Source of the DNA: Autumnicola tepida
GTDB taxonomy: Bacteria; Bacteroidota; Bacteroidia; Flavobacteriales; Flavobacteriaceae
DNA: 64,000 nt
Reading direction: 5' to 3'
Assembly: GCF_031846485.1 (NCBI RefSeq)
Contig: NZ_JAVRHQ010000013.1
Span: 56,761-120,760 of the forward strand
The position numbers were made by a program, and so were the translations under genes. The notes beneath the pieces are model-generated. The model was not told where the DNA came from, searched no databases, and saw nothing but the letters and a program-made list of their open reading frames with translations. Position 1 is the stretch's first letter; each line of letters begins with the position of its first letter. Of the stretch, positions 8,439 to 16,193 are shown in pieces.

Positions 8439-9092
8439 CTAATTAAACCAGATTTTGCCGCCACGGCTTTCCCTAATGGCAATACATTCCTTCCAGCCTT
8501 TTTCTGGTGTTGCAGCAAGGGTGTTTGCAAACCGCCACGCCCCGTCCCTGGCTATTCTCATGCTGAAATCTACAAGCAGGTTGTCATATTCTCCTGTTTT
8601 TAAGAGGATCCTTTTAAGCGGGGGCCAGATGGACGACATATTTTGCTGTACTTCTTCCACCAGGGAAGCCAGGATCGCATTTATCCTGTTAAAATCATGC
8701 TCAAGATGCAGCATCTGCCTTTGCCTGGAAACTTGTGCCGCGGCAATCCCCAAATCGAGATTTATATGGGCATTAATGCCAATTAGGAGATGCTGCAAAA
8801 TTACCGGCCAGTAATTGCGGGAAAGTGCAAAAGCTTTCTCCCAGGATTGGCTTATGTTGCCGGAGCTTCTGTTGTAGTAGGCATCAAGATATCTTTTAGC
8901 AAAAATAATATCCAGTTGCTCCATTCGTACCCCGTCGTCAAATTGGTTTAGGGAAATACCTTCTTTTACCTTCCAGGTAACGCGCCGGTAAAGCACCGCA
9001 AAATAGCCGAGGGGATCGTTCTTTTCTTCTGAAATTTTGATAATCTCATCCAGTTCTGCTAAAACATCCTCAATGGTTTTCAGTTTTCGCAT
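8439..9092 (-). CDS. DUF5995 family protein
   Basis: The 217-residue protein matches what I recall of DUF5995: an N-terminal EVLAELDEII-type helix, then GYFAVLYRRVTWKVKEGI, the segment FDDGVRMEQLDIIFAKRYLDA and a strongly conserved QHLLIGINAHINLDLGIAAA near 120-140. The family has no established function. The histidines in this segment could bind metal, which is a guess. No signal peptide is visible. It lies upstream of the patatin gene on the same strand; the 159-bp gap between them holds nothing I recognise. Confidence 0.75.
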   Translation of the reverse strand: MRKLKTIEDVLAELDEIIKISEEKNDPLGYFAVLYRRVTWKVKEGISLNQFDDGVRMEQLDIIFAKRYLDAYYNRSSGNISQSWEKAFALSRNYWPVILQHLLIGINAHINLDLGIAAAQVSRQRQMLHLEHDFNRINAILASLVEEVQQNMSSIWPPLKRILLKTGEYDNLLVDFSMRIARDGAWRFANTLAATPEKGWKECIAIRESRGGKIWFN

Positions 9093-9200
9093 CTTGATTC
9101 CTTTGCTTAAAATTAGCGAAAAAATCCTTCAGATGATTTTTGTCATATTTTAAGAAGTAGTATTCCAATACTTTAGCAACAAATATTAAAAAAAGGTATT

Positions 9201-9650
9201 ATGACTACTTCAATGTATTTCCAGGACAGGCAATGTTCTTCAGGAAACAGGTGGACGCAACTTTACTGCCTTACCGGCCGCTGCAAAAACAGCCTGGAAT
9301 TTTACAGGGAGGACCTTTTCTTTCTGAAGCGCTTAATGGGTAAATATGCTATTTGGATTGAGGATAATGATAACCTGAAGTCCATTAGGAAAATTGAAAA
9401 CGATCTTGTAAAATCTGCTGAAAAGCTTAATCAACTTATTGCTGAAGTAAAAACCCATGCCGTTATGTTGCAAAGGTTTATTGAGAATCCCGGAATTCAG
9501 GATTTTGAACTTGTATATAAGCGGCATGAATTTTTAGAAGAACGCGTAGCTTCGTTTATAAGAAGGTTTGGTGAAAACCGCAGGAAAGTTCTGTCTTTTA
9601 CTGAAAGGATACTTCAAGAAGAAGGCCTGGAGCATCTTTTGGAAAAATAA
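9201..9650 (+). CDS. Hypothetical protein, predicted helical
   Basis: I do not recognise this 149-residue protein. The N-terminal 30 residues contain three cysteines (C12, C23, C28). The rest is almost entirely helix-forming and charged, with heptad-like stretches from about residue 58 to 145 that suggest a helical bundle or coiled coil. It has no signal peptide or membrane segment. Its frame stays open with flavobacterial-like codon use, and ATG follows an A-rich leader (AAAAAAAGGT). It ends 21 bp before the convergent lipoprotein gene. Confidence 0.6.
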   Translation: MTTSMYFQDRQCSSGNRWTQLYCLTGRCKNSLEFYREDLFFLKRLMGKYAIWIEDNDNLKSIRKIENDLVKSAEKLNQLIAEVKTHAVMLQRFIENPGIQDFELVYKRHEFLEERVASFIRRFGENRRKVLSFTERILQEEGLEHLLEK

Positions 9651-9671
9651 CAGCGATTGATGTTAAAAAAT

Positions 9672-10301
9672 TTAGTTGCCTGGAAGAATATTATCCTGCT
9701 CCATGGCTTCTATAAGTGTCCTGATGTATTTCTTAACGCTGCTTTTAAATTTTCGGGGATTTTTAAGCTCGAGGGAACAACTCCAGATGAGTACCATTCC
9801 ATTTTCGGTTAAGGCATAAACTTCAGTATTGGAATGGTAAATTTTGCTGTTGTTAAAGCCTTCTTCAACCGGGGCCGATTTTTTCTCAATTTTAGCATCT
9901 TCCCGGACTTCAGGATTACTTCCCCATATGCTGCCTAAAAACTGGAAAAAATTTGGCCGTTCCTCCACGTTCTCAATTTTGCTAATCAGGATGGTCTTAA
10001 AACCTCTATTCCAAAGTTCTTCTCCCGAAATTTCCAGTTCTTCTTCAGCTTTTTTAATATTCGGAAAAGAGAAATCTAAAGAATCGTAAGCCGGAACAGC
10101 ATGTACTCCTTCTTTTTGTAAGGCTTTTTTCAACCGGTTTTCAAAGAAGCTTCCTGCCGGGGCATTGGAAGTAACTCCTATAATAACAACGTCTTCTATA
10201 CGCCGCTCACTCATTTCCCCTGGTTTTTCGGTATTGACAATTTTGGCCGAATTGCAGCCCGCAATAGCGAAGAGTAGGAGTAGTAGGAAAAGCCTTTTCA
10301 T
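9672..10301 (-). CDS. Hypothetical lipoprotein
   Basis: The 209-residue protein has a lipoprotein signal ending in the lipobox IAGC (C16), so it should be anchored in a membrane facing the periplasm. The body contains VVIIGVTSNAPAGSFFENRLKKALQKEG, a fold-like start of a strand and helix seen in proteins that assemble by name-like nucleotide or CsgG-type folds, but I cannot place it in a family. The C-terminus (VLIWSCSLELKNPRKFKSSVKKYI) looks like a strand followed by a helix. No operon partner is visible. Confidence 0.6.
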   Translation of the reverse strand: MKRLFLLLLLFAIAGCNSAKIVNTEKPGEMSERRIEDVVIIGVTSNAPAGSFFENRLKKALQKEGVHAVPAYDSLDFSFPNIKKAEEELEISGEELWNRGFKTILISKIENVEERPNFFQFLGSIWGSNPEVREDAKIEKKSAPVEEGFNNSKIYHSNTEVYALTENGMVLIWSCSLELKNPRKFKSSVKKYIRTLIEAMEQDNILPGN

Positions 10302-10400
10302 GTGTTATTTCTGCTAAAGGTAATTATATACTCACGCTAAAGCAACTGTTTAAGAGGAGTTTATTATAATGAGCTTTCTGCGGAAATACTTTCTGCGGAA

Positions 10401-10436
10401 AAAAAAGCGGATTTTCTTTCAAAAGAAAATCCGCTT
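10401..10436 (-). terminator. Rho-independent terminator of the efflux operon
   Basis: A perfect 15-bp inverted repeat (AAGCGGATTTTCTTT at 10405-10419 and its complement at 10422-10436) lies 27 bp after the emrB stop codon. Read on the minus strand it is followed by a run of six T (10406-10401). This is a textbook terminator for the tetR-tolC-emrA-emrB transcript. Confidence 0.9.
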
Positions 10437-10463
10437 AATCCAACATTAAACTTTGGGGAGAGA

Positions 10464-12041
10464 TTAATGCACAGATGACGTATCTACTTTTCCCGCCCCT
10501 TTTTTAATAAGAAGCACAAAGGGTACACAGATTAAAAACAAGATGCCCAGGTAGAGAAAAACATCCATGTAGGAAAGAACAGTACTTTGCTTCATAATAC
10601 TTCCGTTCAAAATTTCGTATGCCCGGCTTAAAGCCTCGTTTGCACTGTAACCTTTGCTAATAAACATTTGCTTTAAGCCCTCAATCCTTTCCTGCACCTG
10701 GAAGTTGATGCTTGAAATATTAGGAATAAGGTCCACCCGGTGTTGCTGATTAAGCCTGGAAATAAAGGTGGTGATAATGGCAATTCCAAAAGATCCTCCC
10801 AGCTGCCGCATCATTCCGGTAAAAGCGGCTCCCTCACCTATATCCTTACCCTGCAGGGTAGAGAGCGAAAGCGTGGTAATGGGCACAAACAGTAATCCCA
10901 ATCCAACTCCTCTTACCACCAAAGGCCAGAACATTAATTCTGATCCCGTATCTGGCGTCATAAGGTTGTACATCCAATAACTGTAGACAAAGAAAATGGT
11001 AAAACCTGCGGCTGCCAGAAATTTTTGCTGCACTCCGCGTTCCAGTAATTTACCAATTATTGGCATCATTAGTCCCGTGGTTATCGAGCTGGGGATTAGC
11101 AACAATCCGGCATCGGTGGCTGTCCATCCTAAAATGGACTGGGTGTAAATGGGAATTATAAAGGTGGAACCAAATAAGCCAAATCCAAGGATAAATGTCA
11201 TTACGGTTCCCATGGCCAGGTTGCTGTCCCGCAGCACCCGTAGGTTTACCACGGGATGCTCGTACACCAGTTCCCGCCATATAAACAGGATTAGTCCAAA
11301 AACCGAAGCAATACTAAGGCTTACAATTAGTGAATCGTCAAACCAATCGTCCTGTTGCCCGTGTTCCAGTACAAATTGTAGGGAGCCAATAAAGGTTGCA
11401 AGTAAAGCTATTCCCCACCAGTCCACCTGGTTGGCCTTTAGTTTTTCCCCATATTTAGGACTTCTTACATATAAGATGGTAAGAAAGGTCGCCATGATAC
11501 CAATAGGAATATTGATATAGAAAATATAGGGCCAGGAGAAGTGGTCTACCAGGTATCCTCCCAAAGGAGGCCCAAGGGTAGGGCCAACGATAACTCCCAT
11601 TCCGTAAATTGCCTGTGCCATCCCCCGTTTTTTCAGCGGATAGCTTTCAGTTATAATCGTTTGTGCCGTTACCAGCAGGGCACCACCACCCATACCCTGG
11701 ATGAACCTGAAGGCTACCAGCTCCCAGATATTGGTCGCGTTTCCGCAGAGGAAAGAGGCGACGGTAAAAATAATAATGGAAGCCGCAAAATAATTCCTGC
11801 GGCCAAACTGCTTGGAGAGCCAGCTGGTCATTGGAATTATAATTACGTTGGCAATGGCGTATGCGGTAATTACCCAGGCAATGTCTGTAAGGGTGGCGCC
11901 AAGGCTACCGCGCATTTCATTAAGCGCTACGTTTACAATGGTAGTATCTATAATTTCAAGAAGGGCGCACAAAATTGCGGTGATGGTTATAATCACCCTT
12001 CTGAAACCATATTCTACCAGGCTGTTTTCTTCTTCCTGCAT
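10464..12041 (-). CDS. emrB: DHA2 family drug efflux MFS permease (EmrB/QacA type)
   Basis: The 525-residue protein has about 14 membrane segments, as expected for the DHA2 family. Motif A-like WLSKQFGRRNYF is near residue 74, the RFIQGMGGGAL segment near 112 and motif C GMGVIVGPTLGPPLGGYLVDHFSW near 146-169. It exports hydrophobic compounds with proton uptake, together with the periplasmic adaptor and outer-membrane channel encoded just before it. The gap to the emrA-like gene is 3 bp, so they are co-transcribed. The substrate cannot be read from the sequence. Confidence 0.93.
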   Translation of the reverse strand: MQEEENSLVEYGFRRVIITITAILCALLEIIDTTIVNVALNEMRGSLGATLTDIAWVITAYAIANVIIIPMTSWLSKQFGRRNYFAASIIIFTVASFLCGNATNIWELVAFRFIQGMGGGALLVTAQTIITESYPLKKRGMAQAIYGMGVIVGPTLGPPLGGYLVDHFSWPYIFYINIPIGIMATFLTILYVRSPKYGEKLKANQVDWWGIALLATFIGSLQFVLEHGQQDDWFDDSLIVSLSIASVFGLILFIWRELVYEHPVVNLRVLRDSNLAMGTVMTFILGFGLFGSTFIIPIYTQSILGWTATDAGLLLIPSSITTGLMMPIIGKLLERGVQQKFLAAAGFTIFFVYSYWMYNLMTPDTGSELMFWPLVVRGVGLGLLFVPITTLSLSTLQGKDIGEGAAFTGMMRQLGGSFGIAIITTFISRLNQQHRVDLIPNISSINFQVQERIEGLKQMFISKGYSANEALSRAYEILNGSIMKQSTVLSYMDVFLYLGILFLICVPFVLLIKKGAGKVDTSSVH

Positions 12042-12044
12042 GGT

Positions 12045-13136
12045 TTAGTTTAAATGAACGTCTACCTCCACGTTCATTCCTGAACGCAGTTTTTGCAATT
12101 TTTGAGCATCATTGGCATTGGTAAAATCTATCTTTACCGGAAGACGTTGTACGGTTTTTACAAAATTTCCTGTGGCATTATCCGGAGGTAAAAGGGAGAA
12201 CCTGGCACCCGTAGCCGGAGAGAAGGCACTTACTTTCCCTTCAAATTCCATATCTGGATAAGCGTCTACTTCAATTCCCACTGTCTGGCCAAGCTCCATT
12301 TTTTCCAGCTGGGTTTCCTTAAAATTGGCAACAACCCATTTTTTATCTGTATTCACCAGGTAAAACAGTGCCTGCCCGGGTTGTACAAATTGTCCTTCCT
12401 GTAAATCAACTTCAGATAACTGGCCATCAATTGGAGCGGTAACTACGGTGTAATCCATATTAAGTTTTGCAGCATCCAGGGCAGCCTGCGCGCTTTTAAT
12501 ATTGGCTTCGGCAACAGAAACCTGTTTTTCAGAAATTTCGGTTTGGGAAACCGCGGCGTTTCGCTGGCTTGCAGTTGCCTGCTGCTGATTTTTAAGAACT
12601 TCCAGCTGCCGCTCTGCCTGCTGTTTTTCGGCTAAAGCCTGCTCGTACTGCTGCTCGGTAATAGAATGGTTTTCATATAGATTCTCATAACGCTTAAAAT
12701 CATTTTGTGCTCTCCACAAGCGGATCTTTGCGGCTTCTATATTTTCTGAAGCAGACCCAACCTGCGCCGTGGAAGCGGCAGCGTTTGCCCGGTAAGATCC
12801 AATACTGGCTTCAGCCACACCACGCTGGCTGTTTGCTGCAGCAAGGTTTGCCTCTGCCTGCTCAAGTTTTACAAGATAATCCCGGTTATCTATAACAAAC
12901 AAAGTATCGCCCGCTTTTACCTGCTCGTTATCTTCAACATAAACTTTCTCAACATATCCGCCCACATGAGGGATTATGGCAGTCATATTTGCCTCTACTT
13001 GGGCATCGTCTGTCTTCTCATGTGAAAGAGAATGGATAAATTTATAACCACCATATGCCAGTCCAATTACAATTAATACGGCAATAATGCTGATGAATTT
13101 CTTGTTTGTTTTTTTCTTCTGTTCCATTTTTGTCAA
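12045..13136 (-). CDS. emrA: HlyD/EmrA family periplasmic adaptor
   Basis: The 363-residue protein has one N-terminal membrane segment (about residues 15-33), a lipoyl-like half (PHVGGYVEKVYVEDNEQVKAGDTLFVID, 51-78), a long coiled coil rich in Ala, Gln and Glu (about 90-215), the second lipoyl half (VTAPIDGQLSEVDLQEGQFV) and a beta-barrel domain. This is the order seen in membrane fusion proteins that link EmrB-type pumps to TolC. It lies 9 bp after tolC and 3 bp before emrB. Confidence 0.93.
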   Translation of the reverse strand: MTKMEQKKKTNKKFISIIAVLIVIGLAYGGYKFIHSLSHEKTDDAQVEANMTAIIPHVGGYVEKVYVEDNEQVKAGDTLFVIDNRDYLVKLEQAEANLAAANSQRGVAEASIGSYRANAAASTAQVGSASENIEAAKIRLWRAQNDFKRYENLYENHSITEQQYEQALAEKQQAERQLEVLKNQQQATASQRNAAVSQTEISEKQVSVAEANIKSAQAALDAAKLNMDYTVVTAPIDGQLSEVDLQEGQFVQPGQALFYLVNTDKKWVVANFKETQLEKMELGQTVGIEVDAYPDMEFEGKVSAFSPATGARFSLLPPDNATGNFVKTVQRLPVKIDFTNANDAQKLQKLRSGMNVEVDVHLN

Positions 13137-13145
13137 AATGATTTA

Positions 13146-14483
13146 TTATTTGCTGAATTTGTTGATTAGTGTTCCTTTTGCCCTGAGCAGTTCATAATAT
13201 CTTTCTGAAATCTCTGCACGGGCCACGGCAAGGTTTATTTTAGACTGCAATTGCTGTATATCGGCTTCTAAAAGGTCGTTGGTATCCTGAAGGCCATTAT
13301 CATATTTGTCTTTTACGATCCTGTAATTTTCCATGGCCTGCTCTTCCGATTTTGTATAAACTGAAAGTTTCTCCATTGCCAGTTCATAATCTTTTTGAGC
13401 GTTTTTCACCTGAAGTTTCACCTGGTCCTTCATCATGTTCAGATGGTATTCCAGTTCCTGCGCACGGCTTTTGGCAACTTTAACCTCGCTCTTATTTTTG
13501 AAAATATCAGCCAGGTTATAAGAAACGCCAACTCCTATATTCATGGCGTTGGAAACGCTAAGGGCGTTTTCCAGGTCCAGCGCGATGTAACCGCCTACCA
13601 AACCAATGGAAGGATAGTAGTTGCCCTGCGCGATTTTTATATTATCCCTGGCCGCTTCTTTTTGAAATTCCAGGGCTTCCAGGTCACTCCTGCTCAATGC
13701 TTCTGAAGTTTGCTGAAGGGCGGCTGCGCCAACTTCCTCTTCATTAATCCCAATGTTGGTGTCTTCAGGAAGTTTTAGGTTAAGGGCCAGCCTGTAATTA
13801 AGGATTTCGGCATTCTTTCTGGCTTCCTGCAAACTAAGGCGCACGTTGGATTCCTGAAGTTGTGCCTTTAAAAGGTCATTTCTCGCCAATAGCCCGTTTT
13901 GTTCCATGGCGGTAAAGTCTTTTACCCGCTGTTGCGCGGTTTTAAGACTTTCTTCAATTAATTCCACGGTTTTCCTGGCCTTGTAAAGGTTAAGGTAATT
14001 CTGGATGGTTTGCAGCGCCAGTTGTTCCTTATCATTTTCAGCATTGGATTGCGCGGCATTTAGCTGATTTTTCCCCGCTTTAATAGAATTCTTCAATTTG
14101 AAGCCTGAAAAAACAGGTAAAGAAAGATTGGCCTGGCCTAACATTAACTGATTTATTTCCGGAGTGGTGGCTTCTGTAGGTTCACCTTCAGGAGTTTCAG
14201 GATCTTGTGAATTTCCGTTTCCTGTAGAAAGCTGAAGGTTTACATCGGCATTTGTAAGGTACATGTACTGGCCGGAAAGTTCAAAATCCGGATATTGGTT
14301 GTTTTTAATGCTTTGTAATTCATTGCTCGCGGTATTGATGTTTGCTTCTGCTGCTTTAGCCTCGTCGCTATTGCTAAGGGCGAGATTTACAGCTTCTTCC
14401 AGATCTAACTGTTTTTCCTGGGCTTTAATGCCTTCCGCAGCAAAAATAAAAAGGGCAGAAAGCAATAAGAGTTTACTCCTCAT
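13146..14483 (-). CDS. tolC: TolC family outer-membrane efflux protein
   Basis: The 445-residue protein has a signal peptide ending near residue 21 (GIKAQ) and two internally similar halves of long helices, typical of the TolC/OEP family (LDLEEAVNLALSNSDEAKAAEANINTA at the start of repeat 1; NIKIAQGNYYPSIGLVGGY in repeat 2). It should form the trimeric outer-membrane duct for the EmrAB pump. Its start overlaps the end of tetR by 11 bp, which indicates translational coupling. Confidence 0.93.
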   Translation of the reverse strand: MRSKLLLLSALFIFAAEGIKAQEKQLDLEEAVNLALSNSDEAKAAEANINTASNELQSIKNNQYPDFELSGQYMYLTNADVNLQLSTGNGNSQDPETPEGEPTEATTPEINQLMLGQANLSLPVFSGFKLKNSIKAGKNQLNAAQSNAENDKEQLALQTIQNYLNLYKARKTVELIEESLKTAQQRVKDFTAMEQNGLLARNDLLKAQLQESNVRLSLQEARKNAEILNYRLALNLKLPEDTNIGINEEEVGAAALQQTSEALSRSDLEALEFQKEAARDNIKIAQGNYYPSIGLVGGYIALDLENALSVSNAMNIGVGVSYNLADIFKNKSEVKVAKSRAQELEYHLNMMKDQVKLQVKNAQKDYELAMEKLSVYTKSEEQAMENYRIVKDKYDNGLQDTNDLLEADIQQLQSKINLAVARAEISERYYELLRAKGTLINKFSK

Positions 14484-15093
14484 AAGTTAAAAGTGCTTTT
14501 ATTGTTTTTTGGACATGTGGGGTTAAAATGTTGAAAATATAATCGTCTATAGATGCTTCTCCTTCCAGGTTATGCATATCCTGAAAGAACCTTTTGTTAT
14601 AGTAAAAATTAAAATAGGTGCCGGTAATGGTAGAAAACATAAGCGGGATATTTATTTTTTTCGAAAACACCCCTGCTTCCTGGCCTTCTTTAATAAAAGC
14701 CTCGATAACTTTAAAATTTTCCTTCTTTTTTTCTACGTAATGGTTAAAATTCACATTCCGGCTAAGGTTGGAATACTCAAAATGCACGATTTTATACATG
14801 CGCCGGTTGCGGTGAATGCGTTTTATGAAAAGGCCTACAATGGTTTCGGCTTTTTCAATAAACCCTCTGTCTTCACTTAAAACAGAAGCGATCTGGATCT
14901 TAAAATCGGCCGTCCTGTACAGCAGCAGGGTACTTAGCAGCTTTTCCTTAGAGCCAAAGTAGTATGAGATCATGGCGAGGTTAACGCCTGCTTCCTTTGC
15001 AATAGCCCTCACGGAAGTTCCATCAAAACCGTTTTCAGCAAAAAGCTTTTCTGCCACCATCAGGATTTGAATTTGTTTCTCGTTTAACTCCAT
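14473..15093 (-). CDS. TetR/AcrR family transcriptional repressor
   Basis: The 206-residue protein has an N-terminal helix-turn-helix (FAENGFDGTSVRAIAKEAGVNLAMISYYFGSKEKLL, about residues 18-52) and a helical ligand-binding domain. It is the first gene of the efflux operon and overlaps tolC. Two tandem palindromes lie just upstream and cover its likely -7 box, so it probably represses its own operon until a pump substrate binds. The ligand is unknown. Confidence 0.92.
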   Translation of the reverse strand: MELNEKQIQILMVAEKLFAENGFDGTSVRAIAKEAGVNLAMISYYFGSKEKLLSTLLLYRTADFKIQIASVLSEDRGFIEKAETIVGLFIKRIHRNRRMYKIVHFEYSNLSRNVNFNHYVEKKKENFKVIEAFIKEGQEAGVFSKKINIPLMFSTITGTYFNFYYNKRFFQDMHNLEGEASIDDYIFNILTPHVQKTIKALLTYEE

Positions 15094-15113
15094 TTCATTT
15101 TTTAATTACGGTG

Positions 15114-15121
15114 CAAAGTTA
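15114..15121 (-). promoter_or_regulatory. -7 promoter box of the tetR-efflux operon
   Basis: Read on the minus strand the bases are TAACTTTG, an exact match to the Bacteroidota -7 consensus TAnnTTTG. It stands about 20 bp before the tetR ATG. The first operator palindrome (15119-15134) overlaps its upstream end. I see no convincing -33 TTG, because the operators fill that space. Confidence 0.6.
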
Positions 15122-15151
15122 AACGATTGTTTAAATTAAACGTTTGTTTAA
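15119..15151. promoter_or_regulatory. Two tandem TetR operator candidates
   Basis: TTAAACGATTGTTTAA (15119-15134) and TTAAACGTTTGTTTAA (15136-15151) are two copies of a 16-bp palindrome, each with perfect TTAAAC/GTTTAA arms and a 4-bp centre. Their centres are 17 bp apart. They lie between the divergent tetR and sterol-desaturase genes and overlap the tetR -7 box. Position, symmetry and duplication all fit TetR dimer sites; binding itself is inferred. Confidence 0.75.
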
Positions 15152-15259
15152 TAATATTTTTTTCTGATGTTCAATCAGCTTTTCTTGCTTATGATTTTTC
15201 TGTAAGACAGAGTTCAGTTGAAGAAAATTTTATTTGTAATTTGATGCCTAAAAGATGTT

Positions 15260-16000
15260 ATGCTGTTGGACGTAAACCGGCCCGAACTTTTCTTCATTTC
15301 GATTTTGATTTTTTTTGTTGCTGTGCTTTCCAGGTATTTAATGGCCGCAGGCTTGTTCTACTACTATTACTACGTGAAGCATTCTGCTAAATATGACCGC
15401 CTGAGCAGCAGAAAGCTCAGGAAAGGCCAGTTGAAAAAGGAAATTTACTGGAGTGTATGGTCTTCGGCTATTTTTGCCTTTTCCGGGGCAATATTATACT
15501 GGCTTTGGCAAAATGGTTTTACTGCCATATATCTTGACATTTCTGCTTACGGTTTGTGGTACATGCCCGTTAGCCTTGCCATCATTCTTTTTCTTCATGA
15601 AACCTATTATTACTGGGTACATCGCTGGATGCACCATCCCAGGGTTTTCAGAAAAGTCCATAAAGTACATCACGACAGTTTTACGCCGACTCCGTGGACT
15701 TCTTTTTCTTTTCATCCCTGGGAATCGGTTTTGGAAGCCATAATCCTTCCGTTAATCCTTCTGTTTATTCCTGTAAATATTTATGTGCTGGGATTTTATC
15801 TTTTGCTCATGACGCTTAGCAGTGTAGTAAACCATTTAGATATTGAAATTTATCCGAAGCGCTTCCAGCAAAGCAAAATCGGCAAACAATTTATTGGCGC
15901 CACCCATCATCACTATCACCATACAGAATTTAAAACCAATTATGGCCTGTATTTTACATTTTGGGACAGGTGGATGAATACCGAAAGTGAAAAAATGTAA
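15260..16000 (+). CDS. Sterol desaturase / fatty acid hydroxylase superfamily protein
   Basis: The 246-residue membrane protein has four to five hydrophobic segments and the histidine clusters of di-iron membrane hydroxylases: HETYYYWVHRWMHH (about 114-127), HKVHHD (about 134-139) and THHHYHHTEF (about 215-224). Such enzymes hydroxylate or desaturate sterols, fatty acids or carotenoids using oxygen. A possible promoter (TTG at 15218-15220, 16-bp spacer, TAATTTG at 15237-15243) lies just before it. It is divergent from the tetR operon and could share its operators. The substrate is unknown. Confidence 0.85.
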   Translation: MLLDVNRPELFFISILIFFVAVLSRYLMAAGLFYYYYYVKHSAKYDRLSSRKLRKGQLKKEIYWSVWSSAIFAFSGAILYWLWQNGFTAIYLDISAYGLWYMPVSLAIILFLHETYYYWVHRWMHHPRVFRKVHKVHHDSFTPTPWTSFSFHPWESVLEAIILPLILLFIPVNIYVLGFYLLLMTLSSVVNHLDIEIYPKRFQQSKIGKQFIGATHHHYHHTEFKTNYGLYFTFWDRWMNTESEKM

Positions 16001-16079
16001 AGTCTGCTAAGGAATGAAAATCCTGAATAGAAAGCATTTTTCTTCCGCCGTTAAAATTTTTCAGTCCATATATGCTTAG

Positions 16080-16095
16080 TTAAACATTTGCTAAG
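16080..16095. promoter_or_regulatory. Possible third, degenerate TetR operator upstream of the P450 gene
   Basis: TTAAACATTTGCTAAG matches the second operator upstream of tetR at 12 of 16 positions, including the whole left arm. It also sits in a perfect GCTTAG (16074-16079) / CTAAGC (16091-16096) inverted repeat. It stands 98 bp before the P450 start. The match could be chance in AT-rich DNA. Confidence 0.35.
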
Positions 16096-16193
16096 CTCCA
16101 GACATATCTGCAGCTGCTCATCTTTTTCAGTTAAATTAAATGGAAATTCGGCTGGTTGTTTCCAGCTGAAATTAATGTAGCAAAGAAATTTTC

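Noticed and set aside
7242..9092. A CBASS-like anti-phage operon around the patatin gene
   Set aside because: CBASS needs a CD-NTase and often a ubiquitin-like or HORMA gene. None is in the neighbourhood; the patatin has no extra sensor domain.
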